Source: Ruegeria arenilitoris (lineage in GTDB: Bacteria; Pseudomonadota; Alphaproteobacteria; Rhodobacterales; Rhodobacteraceae). From it: a stretch of DNA of 64,000 nt. Position 1 is the first letter of the stretch. Each line of letters opens with the position of its first letter. The notes below the pieces were generated by a model. The model saw only the letters and a list, made by a program, of their open reading frames with translations, ran no database searches and was not told the DNA's origin. Both the position numbers and the translations under genes were made by a program. The stretch lies in assembly GCF_013035315.1 (NCBI RefSeq), contig NZ_WQHP01000006.1, forward strand, positions 248,001 through 312,000, in the 5' to 3' direction. Positions 36,540-45,203 of this stretch are shown in pieces.

Positions 36540-37247
36540 ATGCGCCGCTCGACCCGCCTTTTTGAAATTATCCAGATCCTGCGCGCAGCTCAGGCGCCTG
36601 TGACAGCCGAAGCGCTGGCTGAAAAGCTTGAGGTGTCGGTGCGCACGGTCTACCGCGACATCGCCGCATTGCAGGCACAGCGTACCCCGATCGAAGGTGA
36701 GGCCGGCGTGGGATACCTGATGCGGCGCGGTTATGACCTGCCGCCTTTGAACTTCGATGCCGAAGAGGTCGAGGCGCTGTGGGTCGGGCTATCGATGCTG
36801 GCGCGCACCGGTGACAGCACCTTGCAACAGGCCGCAGACCGAGTGTGTCGCAAGATCGATGCGCTGCGCGCCCCTGCAGACTGGCTGCAGGTCGCCCCCT
36901 GGGGCGCGCCGATGGATGACCCCGCCAAGGGCTGCGTGCCCGTGGTGAACTACCGCGAGGCCATCCGCGCCGAGCGCAAGATCCGCCTGACCTATGTAAA
37001 CGCCGAAGGCGAGCGGACCGAGCGGATCGTTCGGCCTGTCGCGCTGATCTACCACATCGAATGCACCATGTTGGCTGCGTGGTGTGAATTGCGGGGCGGG
37101 TTTCGCCATTTTCGCACGGACAGAATTTGGGCCTGCGAAATGACAGAGGAACACTTTTGCGGTCAGGGCGCGCCCTTGCGAGCAATCTGGCAAGACCAGA
37201 CCGAATGGGACGCCGCGGAACGGCGGCAAATTGCCGACTTCACCTGA
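36540..37247 (+). CDS. YafY-type WYL-domain transcriptional regulator
   Basis: The 235-residue regulator has a DeoR-like winged helix at the N-terminus (MRRSTRLFEIIQIL, then LEVSVRTVYRDIAAL as recognition helix) and a C-terminal WYL domain from about residue 135 (IRAERKIRLTYVNAEGE and VRPVALIYHI). WYL domains bind nucleotides or other small ligands. The start at 36540 follows CCGGAGAACCCC. The gene faces the small basic protein gene and an inverted repeat lies between them. Confidence 0.88.
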   Translation: MRRSTRLFEIIQILRAAQAPVTAEALAEKLEVSVRTVYRDIAALQAQRTPIEGEAGVGYLMRRGYDLPPLNFDAEEVEALWVGLSMLARTGDSTLQQAADRVCRKIDALRAPADWLQVAPWGAPMDDPAKGCVPVVNYREAIRAERKIRLTYVNAEGERTERIVRPVALIYHIECTMLAAWCELRGGFRHFRTDRIWACEMTEEHFCGQGAPLRAIWQDQTEWDAAERRQIADFT

Positions 37248-37336
37248 TTGTTGCTTGAGCCTAAGCCGGGGGGGCGCGATATACTGCCCCAAACAAAGCG
37301 GGTCCGATGAACGGGCCCAGAGCAGAAGGTGATTTC

Positions 37337-38008
37337 ATGACGATTTCCAAGTGTGCTGTTGCCGCCGGGCTGTGCTCGGCCATGTTTTTGGGGGCCTGTA
37401 CCGATCCCGGTACGCTGAACCTGCCCTCGGATCCCAATCAGAATGCCAAGCAAGGCGCAATTCTGGGTGGCCTGATCGGCGCAGGCGTCGGTGCCATCGC
37501 CAACGGTTCAGACCCGCTGTTGGGCGCGGTGGCCGGTGGCGCGATTGGCGCGGCAGGTGGTGGCCTGATCGGGAACCAGTTGGACAAGCAAGCAGCTGAA
37601 CTGCGCCAGCAACTGGCCAACCAGGGGATCATCGTTACCAACGCCGGTGATCGTCTGATCGTGACTGTGCCGAATGATATTACGTTTGACACCGATAGCG
37701 CGACCGTACGTCCGGCGCTTCGGGCGGATCTGGTGCGGGTGGGACAGAATCTGGTGAACTACCCCAACTCGAACGTTCAGGTTGTCGGCAATACCGACAG
37801 TGACGGTGATGCGGCCTACAATCAGGGCCTTTCAGAACGTCGCGCGCGCGCCGTGGCGGACATTCTGCAGGCGAATGGCGTCAGCGGCGCTCGTATTTCG
37901 ACGGTCGGGCAGGGTGAAAGCCGCCCCATTGCCTCGAACCTGACGCCGGAAGGCAAAGCTCAGAACCGCCGCGTCGATATCGAGATCATCCCCAACGGGA
38001 ACACGTAA
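37337..38008 (+). CDS. OmpA-family lipoprotein (YiaD-like)
   Basis: The 223-residue protein has a lipoprotein signal ending FLGAC (Cys21), a glycine-zipper segment (about 42-80, AILGGLIGAGVGAIANG and AVAGGAIGAAGGGLIG) and an OmpA-C domain (about 105-220) with ITFDTDSATVRPAL, NTDSDGDAAYNQGLSERRARAV and AQNRRVDIEI. It would sit in the outer membrane and hold peptidoglycan. The ATG at 37337 gives the best signal sequence. A terminator follows. Confidence 0.9.
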   Translation: MTISKCAVAAGLCSAMFLGACTDPGTLNLPSDPNQNAKQGAILGGLIGAGVGAIANGSDPLLGAVAGGAIGAAGGGLIGNQLDKQAAELRQQLANQGIIVTNAGDRLIVTVPNDITFDTDSATVRPALRADLVRVGQNLVNYPNSNVQVVGNTDSDGDAAYNQGLSERRARAVADILQANGVSGARISTVGQGESRPIASNLTPEGKAQNRRVDIEIIPNGNT

Positions 38009-38014
38009 TGCTTG

Positions 38015-38037
38015 GGGCACCTTCGGGTGCCCTTTTT
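38015..38037 (+). terminator. rho-independent terminator after the OmpA lipoprotein
   Basis: A 7-bp stem, GGGCACC and GGTGCCC, closes a TTCG loop and is followed by TTTTT. Confidence 0.9.
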
Positions 38038-38122
38038 CGCACATTGACTGCGCGTCATCCGGGCTTTGGTCCGCGCCAGACTTGAGCTAGCTATTGGCCA
38101 AACACCAAAGCGGAGTTTCCCA

Positions 38123-38665
38123 ATGTCTGAACCCATCCTGCTGAGCCTGTCCGGCTCGTTGCGCCAAAGTGCCACCAACCGCAAGCTGCTGCGCGAAGCG
38201 GCGCGGTTGTTTGAACCCGGTACGCATATCGAGGCTGACCTGAACCTGCCTCTGTATGATGGTGACCTTGAGGATGGCGAGGGCATTCCCGAAGCCGTGC
38301 AAACCCTGTCCGATCAGATCGCACAGGCGCATGCGGTGATCATTTCCACCCCGGAATACAACAAGGGCCCGTCGGGTGTTCTGAAAAACGCGCTGGATTG
38401 GGTCAGCCGCACCGATGGCCGCCCCTGGGCTGACAAGCCGGTTGCCGTGATGTCGGCTGCCGCGGGTCGCGCGGGAGGCGAGCGGGCGCAGATGATCCTG
38501 CGCAGCTATATGGTACCGTTTCAACCTCGCATACTGCAGGGGCCTGAAATCCATCTGGCCAGCAGCTCGGACGAGTTTGACGAGGATGGCAAACTGCGCA
38601 GCGAACGCTATGAGAATTCGTTGCGGACACTGATGCAGAAACTACGGGCCGAGGCCGGGTTCTGA
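38123..38665 (+). CDS. NADPH-dependent FMN reductase family protein
   Basis: The 180-residue flavodoxin-like protein carries LSLSGSLRQSATNRKLLREA at its start (phosphate-binding loop for FMN) and STPEYNKGPSGVLKNALDWVSR in the centre, both typical of NADPH-dependent FMN reductases such as SsuE or chromate/quinone reductases. I see no linked monooxygenase, so its partner is unknown. The ATG at 38123 follows CGGAG. Confidence 0.88.
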   Translation: MSEPILLSLSGSLRQSATNRKLLREAARLFEPGTHIEADLNLPLYDGDLEDGEGIPEAVQTLSDQIAQAHAVIISTPEYNKGPSGVLKNALDWVSRTDGRPWADKPVAVMSAAAGRAGGERAQMILRSYMVPFQPRILQGPEIHLASSSDEFDEDGKLRSERYENSLRTLMQKLRAEAGF

Positions 38666-38714
38666 TCGCGCAACACCGCTTGCCGGGGCGTTTCGGTTTG
38701 CCTAATCTGCCGCC

Positions 38715-39515
38715 ATGACGCAGGACATACAGACCGATGTGATGGACCCGGCCCGCGCCGCCGCGCTGCAGGCGGCGCTTGGGTTTGAGGAACGGATCGG
38801 GGCGGGCAACCCGCTGCCGCCCTTTTTCCACCAGTTGTATTTCTGGACGCCCCAGCCTCCCTCAGGTTTGGGACGGGATGGGCATCCGAAGGTCGGGGGC
38901 GGTCTGATCCCTGACATGGGCCTGCCGCGCCGGATGTGGGCCGGCGGCCGTCTGCAGTTTCACAAACCCCTTGTTGCGGGTTCGATGGCGCAGCGCCGCT
39001 CTGTTCAGGAAAGTGCGACTTCAAAAACTGGACGAACAGGACCTCTGGGCTTTGTCACGTTGCGGCATGAGGTTTCACAGGACGGCCATCTTTGCCTGAC
39101 CGAATGGCAAGATCTGGTCTATCGGAAAGACCCTTCAAAGACGGACATCAAGCCCAACCCCCCTGTGGCGCGTACGGATGAAACTGATAAGCGAGAGGTC
39201 GCTTTCGACTCCACGCTTCTGTTCCGCTACTCAGCGCTGACCTTCAACGGGCATCGTGTCCACTATGATCTGGACTATGCGCGCGATGTCGAAGGCTATA
39301 ACGGGCTGGTGGTCCATGGCCCGCTGCTGGCTCAGCTTCTGATGCTGTTTGCCGAAGACCTGATGGGACCGCTGGCAGAGTTTTCATTCCGGGCGTCGTC
39401 GCCGCTGATGCATTTTGAAACGGCCACCTTGTGTCGGAACGGTCAGGTGATGTGGGTGCGCGGACCCGATGGTCGGCAATGCATGACCGCTGAGGCGCTG
39501 CCGCAGTCAGAGTGA
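38715..39515 (+). CDS. MaoC/HTD2-like acyl dehydratase
   Basis: The 266-residue protein resembles the FAS1-type dehydratase/HTD2 family, including itaconyl-CoA and mesaconyl-C4-CoA hydratases. The hot-dog half near the C-terminus includes LTFNGHRVHYDLDYARDVEGYNGLVVHGPLLAQLL, with the conserved Asn-His and HGP motifs. The N-terminal half has WAGGRLQFHKPLVAGSMAQRRS. The substrate is an acyl-CoA or thioester of unknown kind; no CoA-ligase or citramalyl pathway gene is adjacent. Confidence 0.82.
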   Translation: MTQDIQTDVMDPARAAALQAALGFEERIGAGNPLPPFFHQLYFWTPQPPSGLGRDGHPKVGGGLIPDMGLPRRMWAGGRLQFHKPLVAGSMAQRRSVQESATSKTGRTGPLGFVTLRHEVSQDGHLCLTEWQDLVYRKDPSKTDIKPNPPVARTDETDKREVAFDSTLLFRYSALTFNGHRVHYDLDYARDVEGYNGLVVHGPLLAQLLMLFAEDLMGPLAEFSFRASSPLMHFETATLCRNGQVMWVRGPDGRQCMTAEALPQSE

Positions 39516-40547
39516 CGCCTCGGGCCGAAAACCGTCTGGGATCGTATCACGGTTGTCCAGAACCAGATCGGCCATGACCTCGGCGACTTTCGGAGCCATG
39601 CCAAAGCCGATCTTGAAGCCTCCGTTGGCGATGAACTGTCCTTGATGCAACGGATGCGCGCCCAACATCGGCGCGCGGCTTTTGCTGCGCGGGCGCACGC
39701 CTGCCCATCTTTCGATGACCTCTGCGCCGTGCAGAACCGGCACCGCGCGCATGGCGCGGTCCAACACATCGTCCAACGCTGCGTCCGTGCTGGTCGGATC
39801 GTCATAGTCCCGTTCCGAGGTCGAGCCGATCGCCAGTGTGCCATCCGCATGCGGAATGAAATGGATCGCGTCAGCAAACAGCTGCGGCACCTCGCCAGCG
39901 TCAAACCGCAGCAGCGCGGCCTGTCCTTTGACACCATTGCCAACAGTTTTGCCCAACGCTTCACTCAGTTCCTGCAATCCGGCCAATCCGGTTGCGTGGA
40001 CAACCTGCCCATGGTCCGGCGCTTCGGTCATGACCTCGACACCCATAACGGCCAGCGCTGCGACCAATGCGGCGCAGGCGCGGCGGGGATGCATGCGGGC
40101 GCTGAGGGTGTCGTGGATGACAAAACCCGTGGGGCTGGGCGGGCACCAAGCGCCAACCTCAGCGGTTTCAACCACCCGCCATTCTGCGCGACCCTGCCAC
40201 AGCTCGGCCGCCGTGTCTGCGCGGGCATGGGCCAGCGTCAGCATGCGCTCATCGGCGATAGGCTGTAAGCGGCCCAGCCGGGCATATCCGGGTGAAACGC
40301 CACCTGTCGCCTCGACCTGCTTCCAGAACGGCTCGGCCATGATCAGGCTGTCGAACTGAAAGGCCTTCTTCGCATTCCAGTTCTCGGGCACGTGCGGGGC
40401 CAGCGCGCCGACCAGCCCGCCGCTGGACCCCGCGCCGGGGCCAAACGGATCGACGACCTGAACCTTTGCGCCGCGCCGGGCGCAGGTCCATGCGATGGAG
40501 AGACCAAAGATGCCAGCCCCACGCACCGTCACATCGACCATTGCCAT
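39507..40547 (-). CDS. DAO-family FAD oxidoreductase, candidate MnmC oxidase partner
   Basis: The 346-residue protein has the N-terminal FAD motif VTVRGAGIFGLSIAW, GSSGGLVGALAPH and a C-terminal GVRPRSKSRAPMLG with FIANGGFKIGFGMAPKVAE. It is a small DAO enzyme (ThiO/glycine-oxidase/MnmC-oxidase group). The next gene across a 49-base divergent gap is mnmD. In E. coli the two activities are fused in MnmC, where the FAD domain removes the carboxymethyl group of cmnm5s2U34. That makes the split partner the best guess; a free amino-acid oxidase is the alternative. It overlaps the MaoC-like gene end by 9 bases. Confidence 0.72.
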   Translation of the reverse strand: MAMVDVTVRGAGIFGLSIAWTCARRGAKVQVVDPFGPGAGSSGGLVGALAPHVPENWNAKKAFQFDSLIMAEPFWKQVEATGGVSPGYARLGRLQPIADERMLTLAHARADTAAELWQGRAEWRVVETAEVGAWCPPSPTGFVIHDTLSARMHPRRACAALVAALAVMGVEVMTEAPDHGQVVHATGLAGLQELSEALGKTVGNGVKGQAALLRFDAGEVPQLFADAIHFIPHADGTLAIGSTSERDYDDPTSTDAALDDVLDRAMRAVPVLHGAEVIERWAGVRPRSKSRAPMLGAHPLHQGQFIANGGFKIGFGMAPKVAEVMADLVLDNRDTIPDGFRPEASL

Positions 40548-40596
40548 TCCCCTTTTCCTTGTTCAGTGTCGCGCCGCTTAGCTACAGGATTCCCCG

Positions 40597-41262
40597 ATGG
40601 CAGACCAGCGTGCCGAACTGACTTGGACCGAGGATCAGATTCCCGTCTCGGATCGTTTTGACGACCCCTATTACTCGTTGCAAAACGGGCTGGAAGAGAC
40701 GCGGCACGTGTTTCTGGCAGGCAATGACCTACCCGCGCGGTTCGCGCCGGGTTTTCACATCGCCGAACTGGGCTTTGGCACCGGCCTGAACATGCTGACC
40801 GTCTGGTCGGAATGGGAGAATGCGGGCCAGACCACGCCGCTGACCTTTACCAGTTTCGAAGCATACCCCATGGAGCCTGAGGATATGGCCCGCGCGCTGG
40901 CGGCCTTCCCCGAACTAGCGCCGTGGGCGGAACGGTTTCTGGCGCAGTGGCAGGGCGGAACGTGCGATCTGGGCACGCTGCAGCTGGAGGTTGTCGAAGG
41001 CGACGCACGCCAAACCTTGCCCGCATGGGCGGGGTCGGCGGATGCCTGGTTTCTGGACGGGTTCTCTCCGGCCAAAAACCCCGAGCTTTGGGAGGCGGAT
41101 CTGATGCAGCACGTCGCCGATCACACCGCAGCGGGCGGCACTGTAGCAACATACACGGCAGCAGGTTTCGTGCGACGCGGATTGGAGGAGGCCGGTTTCG
41201 CTGTTACCCGCACGCCCGGCTATGGCCGCAAACGCCACATGACGCGCGCGGTCAAACCATGA
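40597..41262 (+). CDS. mnmD: tRNA 5-methylaminomethyl-2-thiouridine methyltransferase (MnmD)
   Basis: The 221-residue protein is the stand-alone methyltransferase half of MnmC. It starts with the family segment LTWTEDQIPVSDRFDDPYYSLQNGLEETRHVFL. The SAM motif is HIAELGFGTGLNML, and the catalytic region WFLDGFSPAKNPELW and GRKRHMTRA are diagnostic. It would methylate the wobble uridine of certain tRNAs with S-adenosylmethionine. The stop overlaps the next gene by 4 bases. Confidence 0.9.
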   Translation: MADQRAELTWTEDQIPVSDRFDDPYYSLQNGLEETRHVFLAGNDLPARFAPGFHIAELGFGTGLNMLTVWSEWENAGQTTPLTFTSFEAYPMEPEDMARALAAFPELAPWAERFLAQWQGGTCDLGTLQLEVVEGDARQTLPAWAGSADAWFLDGFSPAKNPELWEADLMQHVADHTAAGGTVATYTAAGFVRRGLEEAGFAVTRTPGYGRKRHMTRAVKP

Positions 41263-42128
41263 CCCAGCAGAATAACACACGTGCTGGCATTGCGCTGATG
41301 ATCGGGGCCACCATCGTCTTTGCGCTGCAAGACGGTATCTCGCGCCATTTGGCCGGCACGTATAACACTTACATGGTGGTGATGATCCGATACTGGTTCT
41401 TTGCAGCCTTCGTGATCGCCTTAGCCGCCCGCGCGCCCGGCGGGCTGAAGGCAACCACCCGGACAAGCCAGCTCAAGTTGCAGATCTTCCGTGGCTTGCT
41501 TTTGGCCGCCGAGATCTGTGTCGCGGTGTTCAGCTTCACGGTTCTTGGCCTGATCGATGCGATGGCCGTGTTCATCTGCTACCCGTTGCTGGTTGCTGCG
41601 CTCAGCGGGCCGGTTCTGGGTGAACAAGTCGGCTGGCGGCGGTGGGCTGCGATTGGGGTCGGCTGTATCGGTGTTCTGATCATTCTGCAGCCCGGTATCG
41701 GCGTGTTTAACCCATGGGCCATCGTGCCGCTGATCTCGGCCCTGATGTTTGCGGTCTACGGATTGCTGACGCGATATGCGTCGCGTCGTGACAGCACGGC
41801 CACCAGCTTTTTCTGGACCGGTGTCAGCGGGGCCGTCGCAATGACGCTGGTCGGCATGTGGTTCTGGGAGCCTATGGCCCAAGCCGACTGGGCATGGATG
41901 GCCGTGCTATGCGTCAGCGGTGTTCTGGGGCACTGGCTGCTGATCAAGTGCTATGAAATGGCCGAGGCCAGCGCGGTTCAGCCTTTCGCCTATTTCCATC
42001 TGGTCTGGAGCGCCATTCTCGGCATCTCGATCTTTGGCGAGACGCTGCGCCCCGAGGTGGTCATAGGCGCAGCACTGGTTGTGGCCGCCGGTCTGTTCAC
42101 CCTATGGCGCGAACGACGCCAGGGTTGA
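41259..42128 (+). CDS. EamA-family DMT transporter
   Basis: The 289-residue membrane protein has ten transmembrane segments in two EamA repeats, including IALMIGATIVFALQDGISRHLA at the start and PFAYFHLVWSAILGISIFGETL near the end. It is translationally coupled to mnmD (ATGA overlap). The substrate is unknown. The last bases overlap the convergent lytic transglycosylase gene. Confidence 0.88.
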   Translation: MTQQNNTRAGIALMIGATIVFALQDGISRHLAGTYNTYMVVMIRYWFFAAFVIALAARAPGGLKATTRTSQLKLQIFRGLLLAAEICVAVFSFTVLGLIDAMAVFICYPLLVAALSGPVLGEQVGWRRWAAIGVGCIGVLIILQPGIGVFNPWAIVPLISALMFAVYGLLTRYASRRDSTATSFFWTGVSGAVAMTLVGMWFWEPMAQADWAWMAVLCVSGVLGHWLLIKCYEMAEASAVQPFAYFHLVWSAILGISIFGETLRPEVVIGAALVVAAGLFTLWRERRQG

Positions 42129-44066
42129 CCCGACCAGTTCCTGCGAAAACGGAATGGGCAGAGCAGGCTCACCCAAGCGGGCGCGATAGACCGGCAGACT
42201 TTCTGCGACCCGCATCACATAGTTTCGGGTCTCGCTGAACGGAATCGTTTCGATCCAGTCGACCACGTCGATCTGTCCCGCGCGCGGATCGCCATAGCGC
42301 TGCATCCACGAGATTGGGCGGCGCGGACCCGCGTTATACCCTGCCGCCATCATCACGACATTGCCGTTGAAATCAGCGGCGAGGCTGGACAGGTAATTCG
42401 CGCCTAGCTTGGCGTTGTACTGCCAGTCCGAAGTCAGCTTGATTGTCTTATGACCGCTTAGAATGCCCAATTCCTTGGCGACCAGTTTTGCTGTGGCAGG
42501 CATGACCTGCATCAACCCCCGCGCGCCCGCGCCACTGATGACAACCGGATCAAACTCGCTTTCGCGGCGGGCGATGGCCAGCGTCATCTCTTTGGCCATA
42601 GGCAGCCCCATATCGGCGACCGGGTGAACCGGGTAATAGGCCGCGGGCAGAACGGTGCCATAAGTCGCAGCACGTTTGGCGATCATCACGGCCAGATGCG
42701 GCTGTTTCAGTTCGATCACCAGATCGCCAAGCTGATTGGCCTGAACCGGGTCCAGTTCTTCGACCAGATGCGTCAGGAAACGTTCCGACAGGTTGTCTTC
42801 ATCTGCTTTCAGCAGCAGCAGTCCGGCCTCCAGAACGCTGGAGTTCGAAAACTCAGCCTGTTTCCAGTGTGGCGCACGTCGTGGGTTGGCCAACTCGCTA
42901 TCAAAAGGCCGCCCGATCTGTTCCGCGGCCAACAGACCGTAGAAAGACGTTTGATAATCCGCGCCCATCGCATAGGCGTCATAGGCCTTATCAGCATCGC
43001 CTTGTGCCGCGTAAGCGCGGCCCAGCCAGTATCCACCGCGCCCTTTCGAGATCGGAGATTTCACTGCCTCCGAGAAATTCTGGAAATGTCGGACGGCCGT
43101 GGCCGGATCGTTCAGTTTGCGCAAGGCCAGAAAGCCGGAAAGCCACTCCAGATCCGCATAGCCATAGCCCATTTCGGGCGTCATGTGGTGATTGGCGGCG
43201 ATCTTGTAGGCGCGGCTGGCGTCGCCATTTCGCATCTCCAACCGGGCCAGACGTCGCCGTCCTTCGGCCCATTTGTCCGGCTCGCCCAATGCATCAGGAC
43301 CGATCGAGCGCGCCAGCATCAGATCGATTGCGCTGTCGTCCAGCTCCTTCTTGTCGCGCCAGACGAACCTGTCAAAGGCCAGCCCGGGTGAATCCGCCAG
43401 CGACTTCGGAACCGCGGCCACCTTGCCGTCGACACCGGGTTGCCGTTTCTGCAGAGCAATCCGCGCCTCGGCCAGTTTGCGCTGATCCGAACTGACCAAA
43501 GGTAGCATTTGTCCCGCGCTGACCAAATGATTGTCCCACAGCATTCGGTCCAGCCTTGCGGCGTGATGGGGTTTCAGCAGCTTCCCAAAGTTCTCCAAAT
43601 AGTCTTTCTGCAGACCGGAACCCATTGGCATCGTCCGCCAGGCGGTGACGATATCCGCCTCAGCGTCGCCCTGACGACCTTTGGCCATTAGCGCGACCGC
43701 ATAGTTCAATGCGCCCTCGGCAGTCTGCGGCGGCACATCGGCATAGAACTTCAGAACACGATCCGGGTCGGCCCCGGTGAACACCGGCTCGCTCTTGCGG
43801 CGTAGCCAGGCCAAGCCTGGCCAGTCGGGGCGGCGGTCCAGAAAGACCAGAACATCGCCCGAGCTGCCAAATCCTTCGCGCAGCCAGTGCCAAACGATAA
43901 TGTCCCGCGTCACCGACCCTCGCGCACCTGAAACGCGCAGGGCTTCGTTCCAGTCACCCTTGCGCATCTCATTCATGCCGGCCCGCAGATCTCCTGCCGC
44001 GTCGGCCCGCACCTGTGTGCCCGAAACCAGAATCACGGCCACCAAAACCGCCAGAAAGCGTGTCAT
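42102..44066 (-). CDS. soluble lytic murein transglycosylase (Slt70-like)
   Basis: The 654-residue periplasmic enzyme has a signal peptide (MTRFLAVLVAVILVSGTQVRADA), a long alpha-helical superhelix of TPR-like repeats, and a C-terminal SLT domain. Catalytic Glu is in ARRESEFDP, followed by GARGLMQVMPATAK, NAKLGANYLS and AAGYNAGPRR. It cuts peptidoglycan glycan strands to 1,6-anhydro-muropeptides. Start choice is uncertain: 44066 gives the cleanest signal, with 44075 and 44102 in the same frame. It faces dapA across 130 bases. Confidence 0.9.
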   Translation of the reverse strand: MTRFLAVLVAVILVSGTQVRADAAGDLRAGMNEMRKGDWNEALRVSGARGSVTRDIIVWHWLREGFGSSGDVLVFLDRRPDWPGLAWLRRKSEPVFTGADPDRVLKFYADVPPQTAEGALNYAVALMAKGRQGDAEADIVTAWRTMPMGSGLQKDYLENFGKLLKPHHAARLDRMLWDNHLVSAGQMLPLVSSDQRKLAEARIALQKRQPGVDGKVAAVPKSLADSPGLAFDRFVWRDKKELDDSAIDLMLARSIGPDALGEPDKWAEGRRRLARLEMRNGDASRAYKIAANHHMTPEMGYGYADLEWLSGFLALRKLNDPATAVRHFQNFSEAVKSPISKGRGGYWLGRAYAAQGDADKAYDAYAMGADYQTSFYGLLAAEQIGRPFDSELANPRRAPHWKQAEFSNSSVLEAGLLLLKADEDNLSERFLTHLVEELDPVQANQLGDLVIELKQPHLAVMIAKRAATYGTVLPAAYYPVHPVADMGLPMAKEMTLAIARRESEFDPVVISGAGARGLMQVMPATAKLVAKELGILSGHKTIKLTSDWQYNAKLGANYLSSLAADFNGNVVMMAAGYNAGPRRPISWMQRYGDPRAGQIDVVDWIETIPFSETRNYVMRVAESLPVYRARLGEPALPIPFSQELVGSTLASFAP

Positions 44067-44199
44067 CCCTTGCATTCCCCAACCAACCAAGGATACAGCC
44101 ATTCAGGATAAACCTTGCGCCGTCGGGATCAACTCAAGAAAGCGAAATTCCTGACCTTCCGCGACGCAAAAAATACAAACTGCACCTAAGGAGCGTGTC

Positions 44200-45072
44200 A
44201 TGTTCAAAGGCTCTATGCCAGCCCTCGTCACCCCGTTCAAAAACGGCGAGTTGGACTTGGATACGCTCAAACGTTTGGTTGAATGGCAGATTCAGGAAGG
44301 CTCGACCGGGCTGGTCCCCGTCGGTACGACCGGTGAAAGCCCAACGCTAAGCCATGAAGAGCATGAAATCGTCGTGGCTGAAGTTGTCAAAGCCGCCGCG
44401 GGTCGCGTCCCTGTTATTGCTGGTGCCGGGTCAAACAACACGGTTGAGGCCATTCGCTTTGTCCGATTCGCCGAGCGTGTGGGCGCGGCGGCTGCTCTGG
44501 TCGTGACGCCCTATTACAACAAGCCGACCCAGAAGGGTTTGGTGATGCACTTCCGTGCCCTTCATGATTGCGCCGACATCCCGATCATCATCTACAACAT
44601 CCCCGGACGGTCGGTCATCGACATGACGCCCGAAACCATGGGTGAGCTTGCGAAACTGCCGCGCATCATCGGTGTGAAAGACGCCACCGGTGATCTGGCT
44701 CGCGTCAGCCAGCAGCGTGCAAGCTGTGGCGCTGACTTCTGCCAGTTGTCCGGCGAGGACGCGACAGCGCTCGGCTTCAACGCGCATGGTGGGGTTGGCT
44801 GTATCTCGGTTACGGCGAACGTCGCGCCCAAACTGTGCGCGGAATTCCAGCAAGCCACGCTGGACGGAGACTATGCCAAAGCGCTGGAGTATCAGGACCG
44901 TCTGATGCCGCTGCACGAAGCGATCTTCATCGAGCCGGGCCTCGTTGGCGCCAAGTACGCGCTTAGCAAATTAGGCCTGTGCAGCGAAGAGGTTCGTTCG
45001 CCCATGGCCGAACTGGAAAACAGCACCAAAGCCGCAATCGATGCGGCGATGGCTCGCGCAGGCCTGATTTAA
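44200..45072 (+). CDS. dapA: 4-hydroxy-tetrahydrodipicolinate synthase
   Basis: The 290-residue enzyme shows the DapA motifs: [10 protein letters not shown] (Thr44-like site), YNIPGR with the catalytic Tyr, and Schiff-base Lys160 in IGVKDATGD, at the same position as in E. coli. It condenses pyruvate and aspartate semialdehyde for lysine and peptidoglycan synthesis. AAGGAGCGTGTC precedes the ATG. A terminator follows. Confidence 0.95.
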   Translation: MFKGSMPALVTPFKNGELDLDTLKRLVEWQIQEGSTGLVPVGTTGESPTLSHEEHEIVVAEVVKAAAGRVPVIAGAGSNNTVEAIRFVRFAERVGAAAALVVTPYYNKPTQKGLVMHFRALHDCADIPIIIYNIPGRSVIDMTPETMGELAKLPRIIGVKDATGDLARVSQQRASCGADFCQLSGEDATALGFNAHGGVGCISVTANVAPKLCAEFQQATLDGDYAKALEYQDRLMPLHEAIFIEPGLVGAKYALSKLGLCSEEVRSPMAELENSTKAAIDAAMARAGLI

Positions 45073-45092
45073 AACCTGATTAGAAATTCAAA

Positions 45093-45127
45093 GGGCGGCC
45101 CCGATTCCCGGGTGCCGCCCATTTTTT
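45093..45127 (+). terminator. rho-independent terminator after dapA
   Basis: GGGCGGC (45093-45099) and GCCGCCC (45114-45120) pair around a 14-base loop and are followed by ATTTTTT. Confidence 0.85.
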
Positions 45128-45141
45128 GTGTCGGATCCAGA

Positions 45142-45203
45142 CTTCATCTGGCCAGAAATACCTCGGGGGAGGCGCGGCTTGCCGCGACGGGGGCAGCGCC
45201 CCC
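45142..45203 (-). repeat. dispersed intergenic repeat, copy 1 (downstream of soeC)
   Basis: Read on the reverse strand, this is a GC-rich hairpin GGGGGC/GCCCCC directly after the soeC stop, a second hairpin CGCGGC/GCCGCG, then the core CCCCGAGGTATTTCTGGCC and AGATGAAG. The same core occurs in opposite orientation at 46878-46904. From general experience such intergenic cores are common in Roseobacter genomes; that was not checked here. Confidence 0.6.

Noticed and set aside
42624..43391. Forward frame opposite the lytic transglycosylase
   Set aside because: It overlaps a typical Slt gene fully and has no recognisable motif or start.
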